The position numbers were made by a program, and so were the translations under genes. From contig CALATN010000235.1 in the NCBI GenBank assembly GCA_937891895.1, forward strand, positions 1-10,804: a stretch of DNA of 10,804 bases, given 5' to 3'. This document shows, piece by piece, positions 1 through 5,559 of the stretch. This DNA comes from an uncultured Clostridia bacterium (GTDB lineage Bacteria; Bacillota; Clostridia; Oscillospirales; Ruminococcaceae). Positions within the stretch are counted from its first letter, which is position 1, and each line of letters opens with the position of its first letter. Below the pieces are notes generated by a model. The model was not told the DNA's origin. It saw only the letters and a list, made by a program, of their open reading frames with translations, and did no database searches.

Positions 1-223
1 CATCTCCGGTTGCAAGAACCGTAATGCCAAATACCATTCCGAGCCATGCACCCATTCCCTTTCCGCAGGTTATAGCTCCGATAACTATCGGAATTAACGC
101 CAGCGTTATCGAGAATGTGCCTGTCCTGATTGCCATACTTACGTACTGCAATGCAATCACCAGTGCTGTCAACAATGCACCTGTCACCATGGTCCTTGTT
201 GACATTTTCTTTGATTCTACCAT
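1..223 (-). CDS. ECF-type transporter S component (partial, N-terminal 74 residues)
   Basis: The gene reads leftward from ATG at 223-221 and runs off the left edge, so only the first 74 codons are visible. A strong ribosome site (AAGGAGGA, complement of 231-238) lies 7 bases before the start, which fixes it. The visible protein has a short polar N-terminus (residues 1-10), a first hydrophobic helix (about 12-31), and a second stretch SITLALIPIVIGAITCGKG (38-56) followed by GAWLGMVFGITVLATGD. This pattern, a hydrophobic stretch ending in IPIVIGA and then a Gly-rich turn, resembles substrate-binding S components of energy-coupling-factor vitamin transporters. These are integral membrane proteins that work with a shared EcfT/EcfA module. 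The substrate cannot be read from the fragment. It is divergent from the tryptophan T-box and has its own promoter. Another small multi-pass membrane protein remains possible. Confidence 0.6.
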   Translation of the reverse strand, partial: MVESKKMSTRTMVTGALLTALVIALQYVSMAIRTGTFSITLALIPIVIGAITCGKGMGAWLGMVFGITVLATGD

Positions 224-258
224 ATTAAATTCCTCCTTGTTATTATTCCCGAAAGGGA

Positions 259-278
259 TACAATACACTTGTATTATA
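259..278. promoter_or_regulatory. Inverted repeat overlapping the ECF-gene -10 box, possible operator
   Basis: The core AATACA-CT-TGTATT (262-275) is a perfect 6-bp inverted repeat with a 2-base centre. It extends to 259-278 with one mismatched pair per arm. It covers the -10 box and the expected start site of the leftward gene, which is a classic repressor position. No regulator is recognised, and the A/T-rich sequence makes chance occurrence possible. Confidence 0.35.
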
Positions 279-301
279 GCATATATTTTTTCCCTTGTAT
301 A
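273..301 (-). promoter_or_regulatory. Promoter of the ECF S-component gene
   Basis: On the minus strand a perfect -10 TATAAT (complement of 273-278) is preceded by TGC, an extended -10. A weak -35 TATACA (complement of 296-301) lies 17 bases upstream. Transcription would start about 40 bases before the ATG. Confidence 0.6.
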
Positions 302-362
302 TATTTTCAGAAAAAAATTCACAAACTGATTTGCACTTGTCGAAAAAACTGATGAAAAAGTA

Positions 363-391
363 TTGACAAAATCTTCTTGCGGTGATATACT
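363..391 (+). promoter_or_regulatory. Promoter of the Trp T-box / trpB transcript
   Basis: A consensus -35 TTGACA (363-368) is separated by 17 bases from -10 TATACT (386-391), with an extended TGA just before it. Transcription is expected to start near 398, some 20 bases before the T-box stem I. Confidence 0.85.
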
Positions 392-397
392 GTTAGA

Positions 398-692
398 AAG
401 AATATTCAAACCGTTGATGCGGAGATAAAGGCAATTATGACTTCACAGAGAGCCTGCGATGCTGGGATGCAGGTAAGAAACAGCTTGTCAAATGGACCGC
501 GGAGGGCGCTGTCAAAGGTATGGTTTTATGCTGTGCTCAGTATTCAGCGACGTTCAGACACACGTCAGTTGTCGGGGATATGTTGGTATCCTGAAAAGTG
601 CGCAGATTACTGCGAAGCAAGGTGGCACCGCGGATTACATTGATTGTTATTCGTCCTTGACAGAATCAGAAAGTTCTGTCGGGGGCTTTTTT
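398..692 (+). promoter_or_regulatory. T-box riboswitch, tryptophan specifier
   Basis: This leader RNA senses uncharged tRNA and switches between an antiterminator and a terminator. The T-box core GGTGGCACCGCGG is at 621-633. Stem I is closed by GCGG (419-422) with CCGC (497-500), next to an AGATAAAG loop-E-like strand. The opposite strand carries TGG at 493-495 followed by A, read as a Trp specifier. Higher up, TGAC (438-441) pairs with GTCA (487-490) and CCTGC with GCAGG. Stem III is CGCAG-atta-CTGCG (601-614). In the antiterminator, CAAGG (618-622) pairs with CCTTG (655-659) and GCG (630-632) with CGT (652-654), leaving the 7-base bulge TGGCACC. The bulge base after TGG is C, which would pair with discriminator G73, the base usual in bacterial tRNA-Trp. 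Specifier, bulge and downstream trpB therefore all agree. Confidence 0.93.
653..692 (+). terminator. T-box intrinsic terminator
   Basis: The strand 653-665 pairs with 674-686 around the 8-base loop 666-673. The core is GACAGAA with TTCTGTC, extended by CCTT with GGGG through G-C and G-T pairs. A run of six T follows (687-692). Bases 653-659 are also the 3' side of the antiterminator, so the two folds exclude each other. Confidence 0.9.
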
Positions 693-731
693 ATTTCCTG
701 ACATTACTTATACAAAGTTAGGAGAATGATT

Positions 732-773
732 ATGATACTTCTTACAAAGCGATGGCGTGGCCTGCATAACTGA
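732..773 (+). CDS. Small ORF between the T-box and trpB (13 residues, one Trp); possible leader peptide
   Basis: This short reading frame encodes MILLTKRWRGLHN and ends in TGA. It has a good ribosome site, AGGAG at 720-724, 7 bases before its ATG. It starts 40 bases after the terminator T-run, so it would be transcribed only when the T-box reads through, and it ends 49 bases before the trpB start. The single TGG codon lies at position 8 between two Arg codons (CGA, CGT). I see no strong hairpin between its stop and trpB that would make a standard attenuator. It may be a regulatory leader peptide, a translational-coupling element, or a chance ORF. I do not recognise the peptide from any named family. 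The ribosome site is the main support. Confidence 0.45.
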   Translation: MILLTKRWRGLHN

Positions 774-822
774 TACGTACACTTTGAAATTACTATAAAT
801 TATTATATTGGAGGAAATCATT

Positions 823-2043
823 ATGATTCACAACGGCATTGATTTTGATACCTATTTCAACAATTACCCTGACAAGAACGGTTACTTCGGCAAGTACGGC
901 GGCGTTTACATTGAAGATAAGCTGAAGGACGCTATGGCTGAAATTACAGAAGCTTACTTCTCTATCTGCCAGTCCAGAAAGTTTATTGCTGAGCTCCGCA
1001 GAATCCGTAAGGAATTCCAGGGCAGACCAACTCCTGTTTCCCACCTTGAAAGACTTTCCGATGCTCTCGGCGGCAAGGTACAGCTTTACGCTAAGCGTGA
1101 AGACCTCAACCACTCTGGTGCTCACAAGCTCAACCACTGTATGGGTGAAGCTCTCCTTGCTAAGTATATGGGCAAGAAGAAGATTATCGCTGAAACAGGT
1201 GCAGGTCAGCACGGTGTTGCTCTTGCTACTGCTGCTGCATACTTCGGTCTTGAATGTGACATCTACATGGGCTCTGTTGATATCAAGAAGCAGGCTCCTA
1301 ACGTTGCAAGAATGAAAATTCTCGGCGCAAACGTTGTTGAAGTTACACACGGTCTGAAGACACTCAAGGAAGCTGTTGACGCTGCATTTGAAGCGTACAG
1401 CAAGGAATACAATGACGCTATCTACTGCATCGGCTCCGTTCTCGGTCCTCACCCATTCCCTATGATGGTACGTGACTTCCAGAGCGTTGTTGGTATCGAA
1501 GCAAGAGAACAGTTCCTTGATATGACAGGTCACCTCCCTAACGCAATCGTTGCTTGTGTAGGCGGCGGCTCAAATGCGGCAGGTCTTTTCTCAGGCTTCC
1601 TCAATGACCCTGTTGATATTTACGGCATTGAGCCTCTCGGCAGAGGCGAAAAGCTCGGCGACCACGCTGCAAGCCTCAAGTACGGTACAGAAGGTATCAT
1701 GCACGGCTTCAACAGCATTATGCTCAAGGATGAAAACGGTGAGCCTGCTCCTGTTTACTCCGTTGCAAGCGGTCTTGACTACCCTTCCAGCGGTCCTGAA
1801 CACGCTTTTCTTCAGGAAATCGGCAGAGTTAAATATGATGTAATCGACGACGAGGAAACAATCGATGCATTCTTCAAGCTTTCCCGTCTTGAAGGTATCA
1901 TTCCTGCTATCGAAAGCTCTCACGCTGTTGCATTCGGTATGAAGCTTGCAAAGACTATGGACCACGGTTCTATCCTCATCAACCTCTCAGGTCGTGGTGA
2001 CAAGGATATGGACTACATCATCGAAAACTACGGCATCAGATAA
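823..2043 (+). CDS. trpB: Tryptophan synthase beta chain
   Basis: TrpB is a cytosolic PLP enzyme that condenses indole with L-serine to give L-tryptophan, normally in an alpha2-beta2 complex with TrpA. The start at 823 follows GGAGG (810-814) by 8 bases; an in-frame TTG at 808 overlaps that site and is unlikely. The 406-residue product matches the usual length. Visible landmarks are FGKYGGVY (22-29), [14 protein letters not shown] (91-104) with the PLP lysine K102, ETGAGQHG with catalytic E124 (124-131), GPHPFP (208-213), the PLP-phosphate loop GGGSN (247-251), [12 protein letters not shown] (316-327), ESSHA (364-368) and SGRGD (389-393). Codon use is strongly biased (AAG, GGC, CTC and CTT), suggesting high expression. 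It is monocistronic in this window, with no trpA on either side, and is controlled by the Trp T-box. TrpA may be encoded elsewhere, or the enzyme may use free indole. Confidence 0.97.
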   Translation: MIHNGIDFDTYFNNYPDKNGYFGKYGGVYIEDKLKDAMAEITEAYFSICQSRKFIAELRRIRKEFQGRPTPVSHLERLSDALGGKVQLYAKREDLNHSGAHKLNHCMGEALLAKYMGKKKIIAETGAGQHGVALATAAAYFGLECDIYMGSVDIKKQAPNVARMKILGANVVEVTHGLKTLKEAVDAAFEAYSKEYNDAIYCIGSVLGPHPFPMMVRDFQSVVGIEAREQFLDMTGHLPNAIVACVGGGSNAAGLFSGFLNDPVDIYGIEPLGRGEKLGDHAASLKYGTEGIMHGFNSIMLKDENGEPAPVYSVASGLDYPSSGPEHAFLQEIGRVKYDVIDDEETIDAFFKLSRLEGIIPAIESSHAVAFGMKLAKTMDHGSILINLSGRGDKDMDYIIENYGIR

Positions 2044-2057
2044 TTATAAAGTCAACG

Positions 2058-2093
2058 TCCCCGACGCAACTATGTCGGGGATTTTGCTTTTTT
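2058..2093 (+). terminator. Intrinsic terminator of trpB
   Basis: TCCCCGAC (2058-2065) pairs perfectly with GTCGGGGA (2074-2081) around an 8-base loop. It is followed by TTTTGCTTTTTT. It lies 15 bases after the trpB stop, so trpB is a separate unit from the next gene. Confidence 0.93.
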
Positions 2094-2115
2094 ACTACTT
2101 CTGCACATTATACTA

Positions 2116-2144
2116 TTGAATTCCACCTATATAAATGATATAAT
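2116..2144 (+). promoter_or_regulatory. Promoter of the GH5 lipoprotein gene
   Basis: The -35 TTGAAT (2116-2121) is 17 bases from a perfect -10 TATAAT (2139-2144), with TGA immediately before the -10 as an extended element. The expected start is near 2151, giving a leader of only about 24 bases. Confidence 0.8.
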
Positions 2145-2174
2145 ATCAAAAATAATCTATTGGAGGAACACACT

Positions 2175-3617
2175 ATGAAACGCAGAATTGCAATACTTCT
2201 TGCACTTGCTATGCTTGCCTGCGGATGCGGAAAAAGAAATAGTAAAACTGTTACGGAAACTTCCTCAGTCATAACAACTTCCATTATAACATCTGAAGCC
2301 ACAACAACGTCTGAAACAATATCTGCTGAAACATCCGGTACAACTGTTACAACAACACTCGAAACAACTGCTGATACAACAATTCCAATGGAAGAAACGA
2401 CTGTTACTGCTATCACATCTGAAACTGAAGCTGAAACAGAAGTTATAACCACTGCAGCTACAACAACTGCTGAAACTTCTGTCACTACTGAAAAAACGAT
2501 GGTTACGACTGTTGCTGAAACAGAAACAGTTACCACAACCCAGAAGAAACCTGCTTCTTCAAAGAGTGATTTCTCAAGGTCAAGTATGGAAATTGTTGAG
2601 GATATGGGCATCGGAATAAACCTCGGAAATACATATGAAGCCTGCGGTGACTGGATTGCACAATGGGGCGATGGCAGCGTTGAATCTTATGAAACCGCAT
2701 GGGGAAGCCCTGTTATTACCGAAAAGATGATCAAGGGTTACGCTGATGAGGGATTCGGTGTACTGCGTGTTCCTGTGGCGTGGTCTAATCTTATGGGTGA
2801 AGATTACACTATCAGCAAGAAATATATGGCGGCTGTACGTGAGGTTGTTGACTGGGCACTGAAGTATGACCTTTACGTTATTGTCAATCTTCACTGGGAC
2901 AACGGCTGGATGGAGAAATTTCCTACTGAAACTGATGAATGTATGAAGAAGTACACACGAATCTGGGAACAGATCAGTGAAGAATTCAGCGATTACGGTG
3001 AAAAGCTTATTTTTGAGTCACAGAACGAAGAACTTGGCTGGAACAGCGTATGGAATCCTTATGGTTCAGACAAAGGAAAAGAAGAATCCTTTGCCCTTGC
3101 CAATAAAATAAATCAGAAGTTTGTTGATGTTGTACGCTCCTCTGGCGGAAACAATGATAAGCGTCATCTGCTTATCTCCGGCTATAACACGAACATTGAC
3201 CATTGCTGCGACAAGCTTTTTGAAATGCCGGATGACCCTGCTGACAGGTGTATTCTTTCGGTGCATTACTACTCTCCTGCTACATTTGCTCTTATCACTG
3301 AGGATGTGGAATGGGGCAAGGCTGTAAGCACATGGGGAACTGCTGAAGAAAAGGCCTTCCTGAAGTCTGAAATGAAGAAGCTGAAGGACAACTTCATTGG
3401 CAAGGGTATTCCTGTAATAATCGGTGAATACGGTTGTCCTACTGAAAATAAGGAAGAAGAATCTGTCCGCTTGTTCCTTTACTCTGTATGCAAGGAAGCA
3501 CTTGAAGTTGGCGCTTGTCCTGTACTGTGGAGTACGCCAGGCGGGCACTATGACAGAGAGAACGGAAAAATGTACGATCAGAAGCTTATCAAGCAAATGA
3601 GAGAACTGGTTGAATAA
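2175..3617 (+). CDS. Lipoprotein glycoside hydrolase family 5 (endoglucanase-like)
   Basis: This is a secreted, membrane-anchored beta-glycanase, probably acting on cellulose or related beta-glucans at the cell surface. The start at 2175 follows GGAGG (2162-2166) by 8 bases. The 480-residue product begins with a lipoprotein signal: basic MKRR, a hydrophobic core, then MLAC with C16 the likely lipidated Cys. The -3 residue is Met, which is unusual. Residues about 24-126 form a Thr/Ser/Glu-rich spacer. The catalytic domain is about 134-480 and shows GINLGNTYEA (146-155), LRVP with R198, NLHWD (238-242), QNEE with proposed acid/base E285, VHYYSP (363-368), IGEYG with proposed nucleophile E418 (416-420), and LWSTPGG (451-457). 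This is the standard GH5 retaining layout, closest to clostridial cellulases. No CBM or dockerin is visible. Licheninase, xyloglucanase or mannanase activity cannot be excluded. It has its own promoter and terminator. Confidence 0.92.
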   Translation: MKRRIAILLALAMLACGCGKRNSKTVTETSSVITTSIITSEATTTSETISAETSGTTVTTTLETTADTTIPMEETTVTAITSETEAETEVITTAATTTAETSVTTEKTMVTTVAETETVTTTQKKPASSKSDFSRSSMEIVEDMGIGINLGNTYEACGDWIAQWGDGSVESYETAWGSPVITEKMIKGYADEGFGVLRVPVAWSNLMGEDYTISKKYMAAVREVVDWALKYDLYVIVNLHWDNGWMEKFPTETDECMKKYTRIWEQISEEFSDYGEKLIFESQNEELGWNSVWNPYGSDKGKEESFALANKINQKFVDVVRSSGGNNDKRHLLISGYNTNIDHCCDKLFEMPDDPADRCILSVHYYSPATFALITEDVEWGKAVSTWGTAEEKAFLKSEMKKLKDNFIGKGIPVIIGEYGCPTENKEEESVRLFLYSVCKEALEVGACPVLWSTPGGHYDRENGKMYDQKLIKQMRELVE

Positions 3618-3622
3618 GATAC

Positions 3623-3659
3623 AAAAGTTGCACACATAACGTGTGCAACTTTTATTTTT
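3623..3659 (+). terminator. Intrinsic terminator of the GH5 gene
   Basis: A perfect 13-bp stem pairs 3623-3635 (AAAAGTTGCACAC) with 3641-3653 (GTGTGCAACTTTT) around loop ATAAC. ATTTTT follows. It starts 5 bases after the stop codon. Confidence 0.93.
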
Positions 3660-3683
3660 GTATACGAACTTCATTTCAAAGCA

Positions 3684-3711
3684 TTGCAAAATATATAAAA
3701 TCGGATATACT
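3684..3711 (+). promoter_or_regulatory. Promoter of the phage-tail-like gene
   Basis: A -35-like TTGCAA (3684-3689) lies 16 bases upstream of -10 TATACT (3706-3711). Transcription would begin near 3718, about 10 bases before the leader hairpin. It lies downstream of the GH5 terminator, so the next gene has its own promoter. Confidence 0.65.
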
Positions 3712-3725
3712 GAAATTATGGGAAC

Positions 3726-3778
3726 AACGCATTCCGTGCTGTCAAGGCGTTAAAGCACGGGATGCAGTTTTATTTTTT
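3726..3778 (+). promoter_or_regulatory. Leader hairpin with T-rich tail, possible attenuator or small structured RNA
   Basis: A 12-bp stem pairs 3729-3740 (GCATTCCGTGCT) with 3754-3765 (AGCACGGGATGC), with one G-T pair and a 13-base loop. AG and then TTTTATTTTTT follow (3768-3778). It looks like an intrinsic terminator but sits between a promoter and the AGGAGG site (3780-3785) of the next gene, so it is more likely conditional. The loop holds GCGTT (3747-3751), complementary to AACGC (3726-3730) just 5' of and overlapping the stem. That would allow either a pseudoknot or an alternative hairpin that breaks the base of the stem. No known riboswitch class is recognised. Confidence 0.55.
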
Positions 3779-3790
3779 CAGGAGGTTTTT

Positions 3791-5464
3791 ATGGAATTAA
3801 AGGTTATTTGCAAGAGGCTTATAACACAAAATCTTGACGGTAATATTACCGAAGGCGAATACGGCGCTGACATTGTAGGAATAAGCGTTCCAAGAATGTA
3901 TGGTGAACACGACCTTTCAGAGTTCAGCTTCCGTCTGACAGCGGTTTCAAAGCTTAATGAAAGTGTTGCTGAACAGGTGCTGACAATGGACAGTATTGAT
4001 GATGATAACATTCATCTGCTTTGGGAGGTCACTTCTGATTTCACAGCGTCAAGCGGCGAAGTTACACTTGTTCTTGCAGGTGTCAACGTTGACAACACGG
4101 TACAAATCAAGTTCATTTCACAGCCTGTAACAATCAATGATGACTGCCGTCTTGAATTTATTGAGTCACCTACTATTCTTGAACAGGCTTATAATCAGGT
4201 GCAGCTTGAAGTTCAGAAGGCTGTTGATGCGGCTGAACGTGCTGAAGAAGCAGCTTCAGGCATTACAATTCCTGTTGCAACTGAAACATCAATCGGTGGT
4301 ATCATTTCAGGCGGAGATATTTCACTTAATGAAAACGGTGCTGTTACAGTAAATTCAGTTAACGGAAAAACTGTTGGCGTTTCCGTACCTGAGGATGCTG
4401 TTTTTACTGACACAGTTTACACGCTTCCTACAGCTTCTGATACCGTTCTCGGCGGTGTCAAGGTTGATAATAACACTATTAAAATCAATTCTGATGGCGT
4501 TATTTGTTCTATCAGCGGCTCATCTATTGAAAATGGCAGAACACTGAATGAAAATTCATCATACACTGTTAATGATACTGTTAATTATCCTATTATTACG
4601 CTGAATATGTATGGTAAATCTGTGCAGGACGGTACACCTACATCTGATGCACCGATTGATATTGTTTCGGTTGGTGATGATGAAAATATCCGAATTACAG
4701 TTTGTGGGAAAAACCTATATAATATTGCAGCAGCCACTAAACAATATATTTCAGCTAATGGTGTTGTTGAATGTGAAGAACTTTATTTATTGTCAGAATA
4801 TATCCCTTGCCAAAACGCAAATTATATTACAGTATCCGGTGTAGTTGGCAGCGGTAAAGTTTGGTATAGAATATCCAAATATGACAAAGACAAATCATTT
4901 ATATCTCGACTTGTAGCATCTGACGTACAAACAAAGGCATACACATTTGATGTTTCGGATTGCGCATTTTTTAATTTATCTTACGAAAATTCGACTGAAA
5001 CAGATGCCATTGTAACTAACGTACAAATAGAATATGGCGACACAGCAACAACTTATGAATCTTACACATGTAGCACAGCTACAATCACAAGCGGTTTACC
5101 GCTTTGTTCGGTTGGCAACGTGCGTGACGAGTTGATTTATAATGCTGATGGCACAGGTAAGATTATCAAGCGTACTGCAAAGCTTGACAGCTACAACGGT
5201 GAAGCAATCACTACTGATTACATTTCATCAACAGGCGGACTTGATACGGGTGCAGAGGTTGTTTATGTGCTTGAAAATCCTATTGAAATCGAGTTGTCGG
5301 CGGATGAAATTACGGCACTGATGAAGCTGCAGACTTTCAACGGCATTACAAACATTTACAACGATGAAGATGCAGAAATGAAGGTTAAAGTTGCTACAAA
5401 TCCATTGCTTTCAGAATACATTATGCCCGTTATTGAGGGAATTAACAAGAAAATGCAGAATTAA
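3791..5464 (+). CDS. Phage baseplate / tail-fibre-like protein, isolated
   Basis: The start at 3791 follows AGGAGG (3780-3785) by 5 bases; upstream in-frame codons run into the leader hairpin and promoter and are rejected. The 557-residue product has no signal peptide or membrane segment. Residues 1-125 form a beta-rich region resembling the N-terminal domain of BppU-type baseplate upper proteins. Residues about 127-156 are an Ala/Glu/Gln-rich helix, probably a trimeric coiled coil. Two related units follow at about 160-189 (ETSIGGIISGG) and 211-240 (SDTVLGGVKVD), typical of tail-fibre shafts. Then come GTPTSDAPIDIVSVG (281-295) with GKNLY, a beta-sandwich-like segment ending VQIEYGDTATTYESY (411-425), and VRDELIYNADGTGKIIKRT (444-462), all phrases common in siphophage minor structural proteins. 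No other phage gene is nearby. Residues about 300-425 use different codons from the flanks. It may be a prophage or tailocin remnant, or a domesticated adhesin-like protein. Its role is unknown. Confidence 0.75.
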   Translation: MELKVICKRLITQNLDGNITEGEYGADIVGISVPRMYGEHDLSEFSFRLTAVSKLNESVAEQVLTMDSIDDDNIHLLWEVTSDFTASSGEVTLVLAGVNVDNTVQIKFISQPVTINDDCRLEFIESPTILEQAYNQVQLEVQKAVDAAERAEEAASGITIPVATETSIGGIISGGDISLNENGAVTVNSVNGKTVGVSVPEDAVFTDTVYTLPTASDTVLGGVKVDNNTIKINSDGVICSISGSSIENGRTLNENSSYTVNDTVNYPIITLNMYGKSVQDGTPTSDAPIDIVSVGDDENIRITVCGKNLYNIAAATKQYISANGVVECEELYLLSEYIPCQNANYITVSGVVGSGKVWYRISKYDKDKSFISRLVASDVQTKAYTFDVSDCAFFNLSYENSTETDAIVTNVQIEYGDTATTYESYTCSTATITSGLPLCSVGNVRDELIYNADGTGKIIKRTAKLDSYNGEAITTDYISSTGGLDTGAEVVYVLENPIEIELSADEITALMKLQTFNGITNIYNDEDAEMKVKVATNPLLSEYIMPVIEGINKKMQN

Positions 5465-5496
5465 ATACTATTGCTTGACATTATGCTAAATTATTT

Positions 5497-5536
5497 AAAG
5501 GACAACTGCCTCAGATTTTGGCAGTTGTCCTTTTTT
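5497..5536. terminator. Strong, possibly bidirectional terminator between convergent units
   Basis: A perfect 14-bp stem pairs AAAGGACAACTGCC (5497-5510) with GGCAGTTGTCCTTT (5520-5533) around a 9-base loop. Rightward, a run of six T (5531-5536) follows and ends the phage-tail-like gene. Leftward, the same stem is followed by TTTAAATAATTT, a weaker tract. It could also stop the polysaccharide operon, whose last stop codon is at 5560. Confidence 0.9.
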
Positions 5537-5559
5537 GTAAAAATGCACTTTAAAAGCTA

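Noticed and set aside
224..360. Possible small gene between the ECF gene and the T-box promoter
   Set aside because: The region holds only the leftward promoter, palindrome and ribosome site. No ORF with a ribosome site fits.
437..701. Two overlapping rightward ORFs across the T-box leader
   Set aside because: They run through the conserved T-box stems and terminator, which are structural RNA. Neither has a ribosome site.
793..1533. Long minus-strand ORF of 246 codons antisense to trpB
   Set aside because: It lies fully opposite the strongly conserved trpB frame, has no ribosome site and no recognisable motif. It arises from the codon bias of trpB.
2108..2611. Minus-strand ORF rich in Val/Ser opposite the GH5 linker
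   Set aside because: Its composition simply mirrors the Thr-rich repeat codons of the GH5 gene, and it has no supporting start signal.
3066..3689. Minus-strand ORF of 207 codons opposite the GH5 catalytic domain
   Set aside because: It is antisense to a conserved enzyme domain and crosses the GH5 terminator. No motif is seen.
3641..3790. Extended N-terminus of the phage-tail-like protein starting at 3641
   Set aside because: This stretch contains half of the GH5 terminator, a promoter and the leader hairpin. The ribosome site at 3780-3785 marks 3791 as the start.
3791..5464. Diversity-generating retroelement target
   Set aside because: No reverse transcriptase or template repeat is present in the window, and the C-terminus lacks the expected variable-repeat pattern.
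3618..5540. Prophage or mobile element around the tail-like gene
   Set aside because: There is no integrase, transposase, attachment repeat or other phage gene on either side, and both flanks are ordinary host genes.
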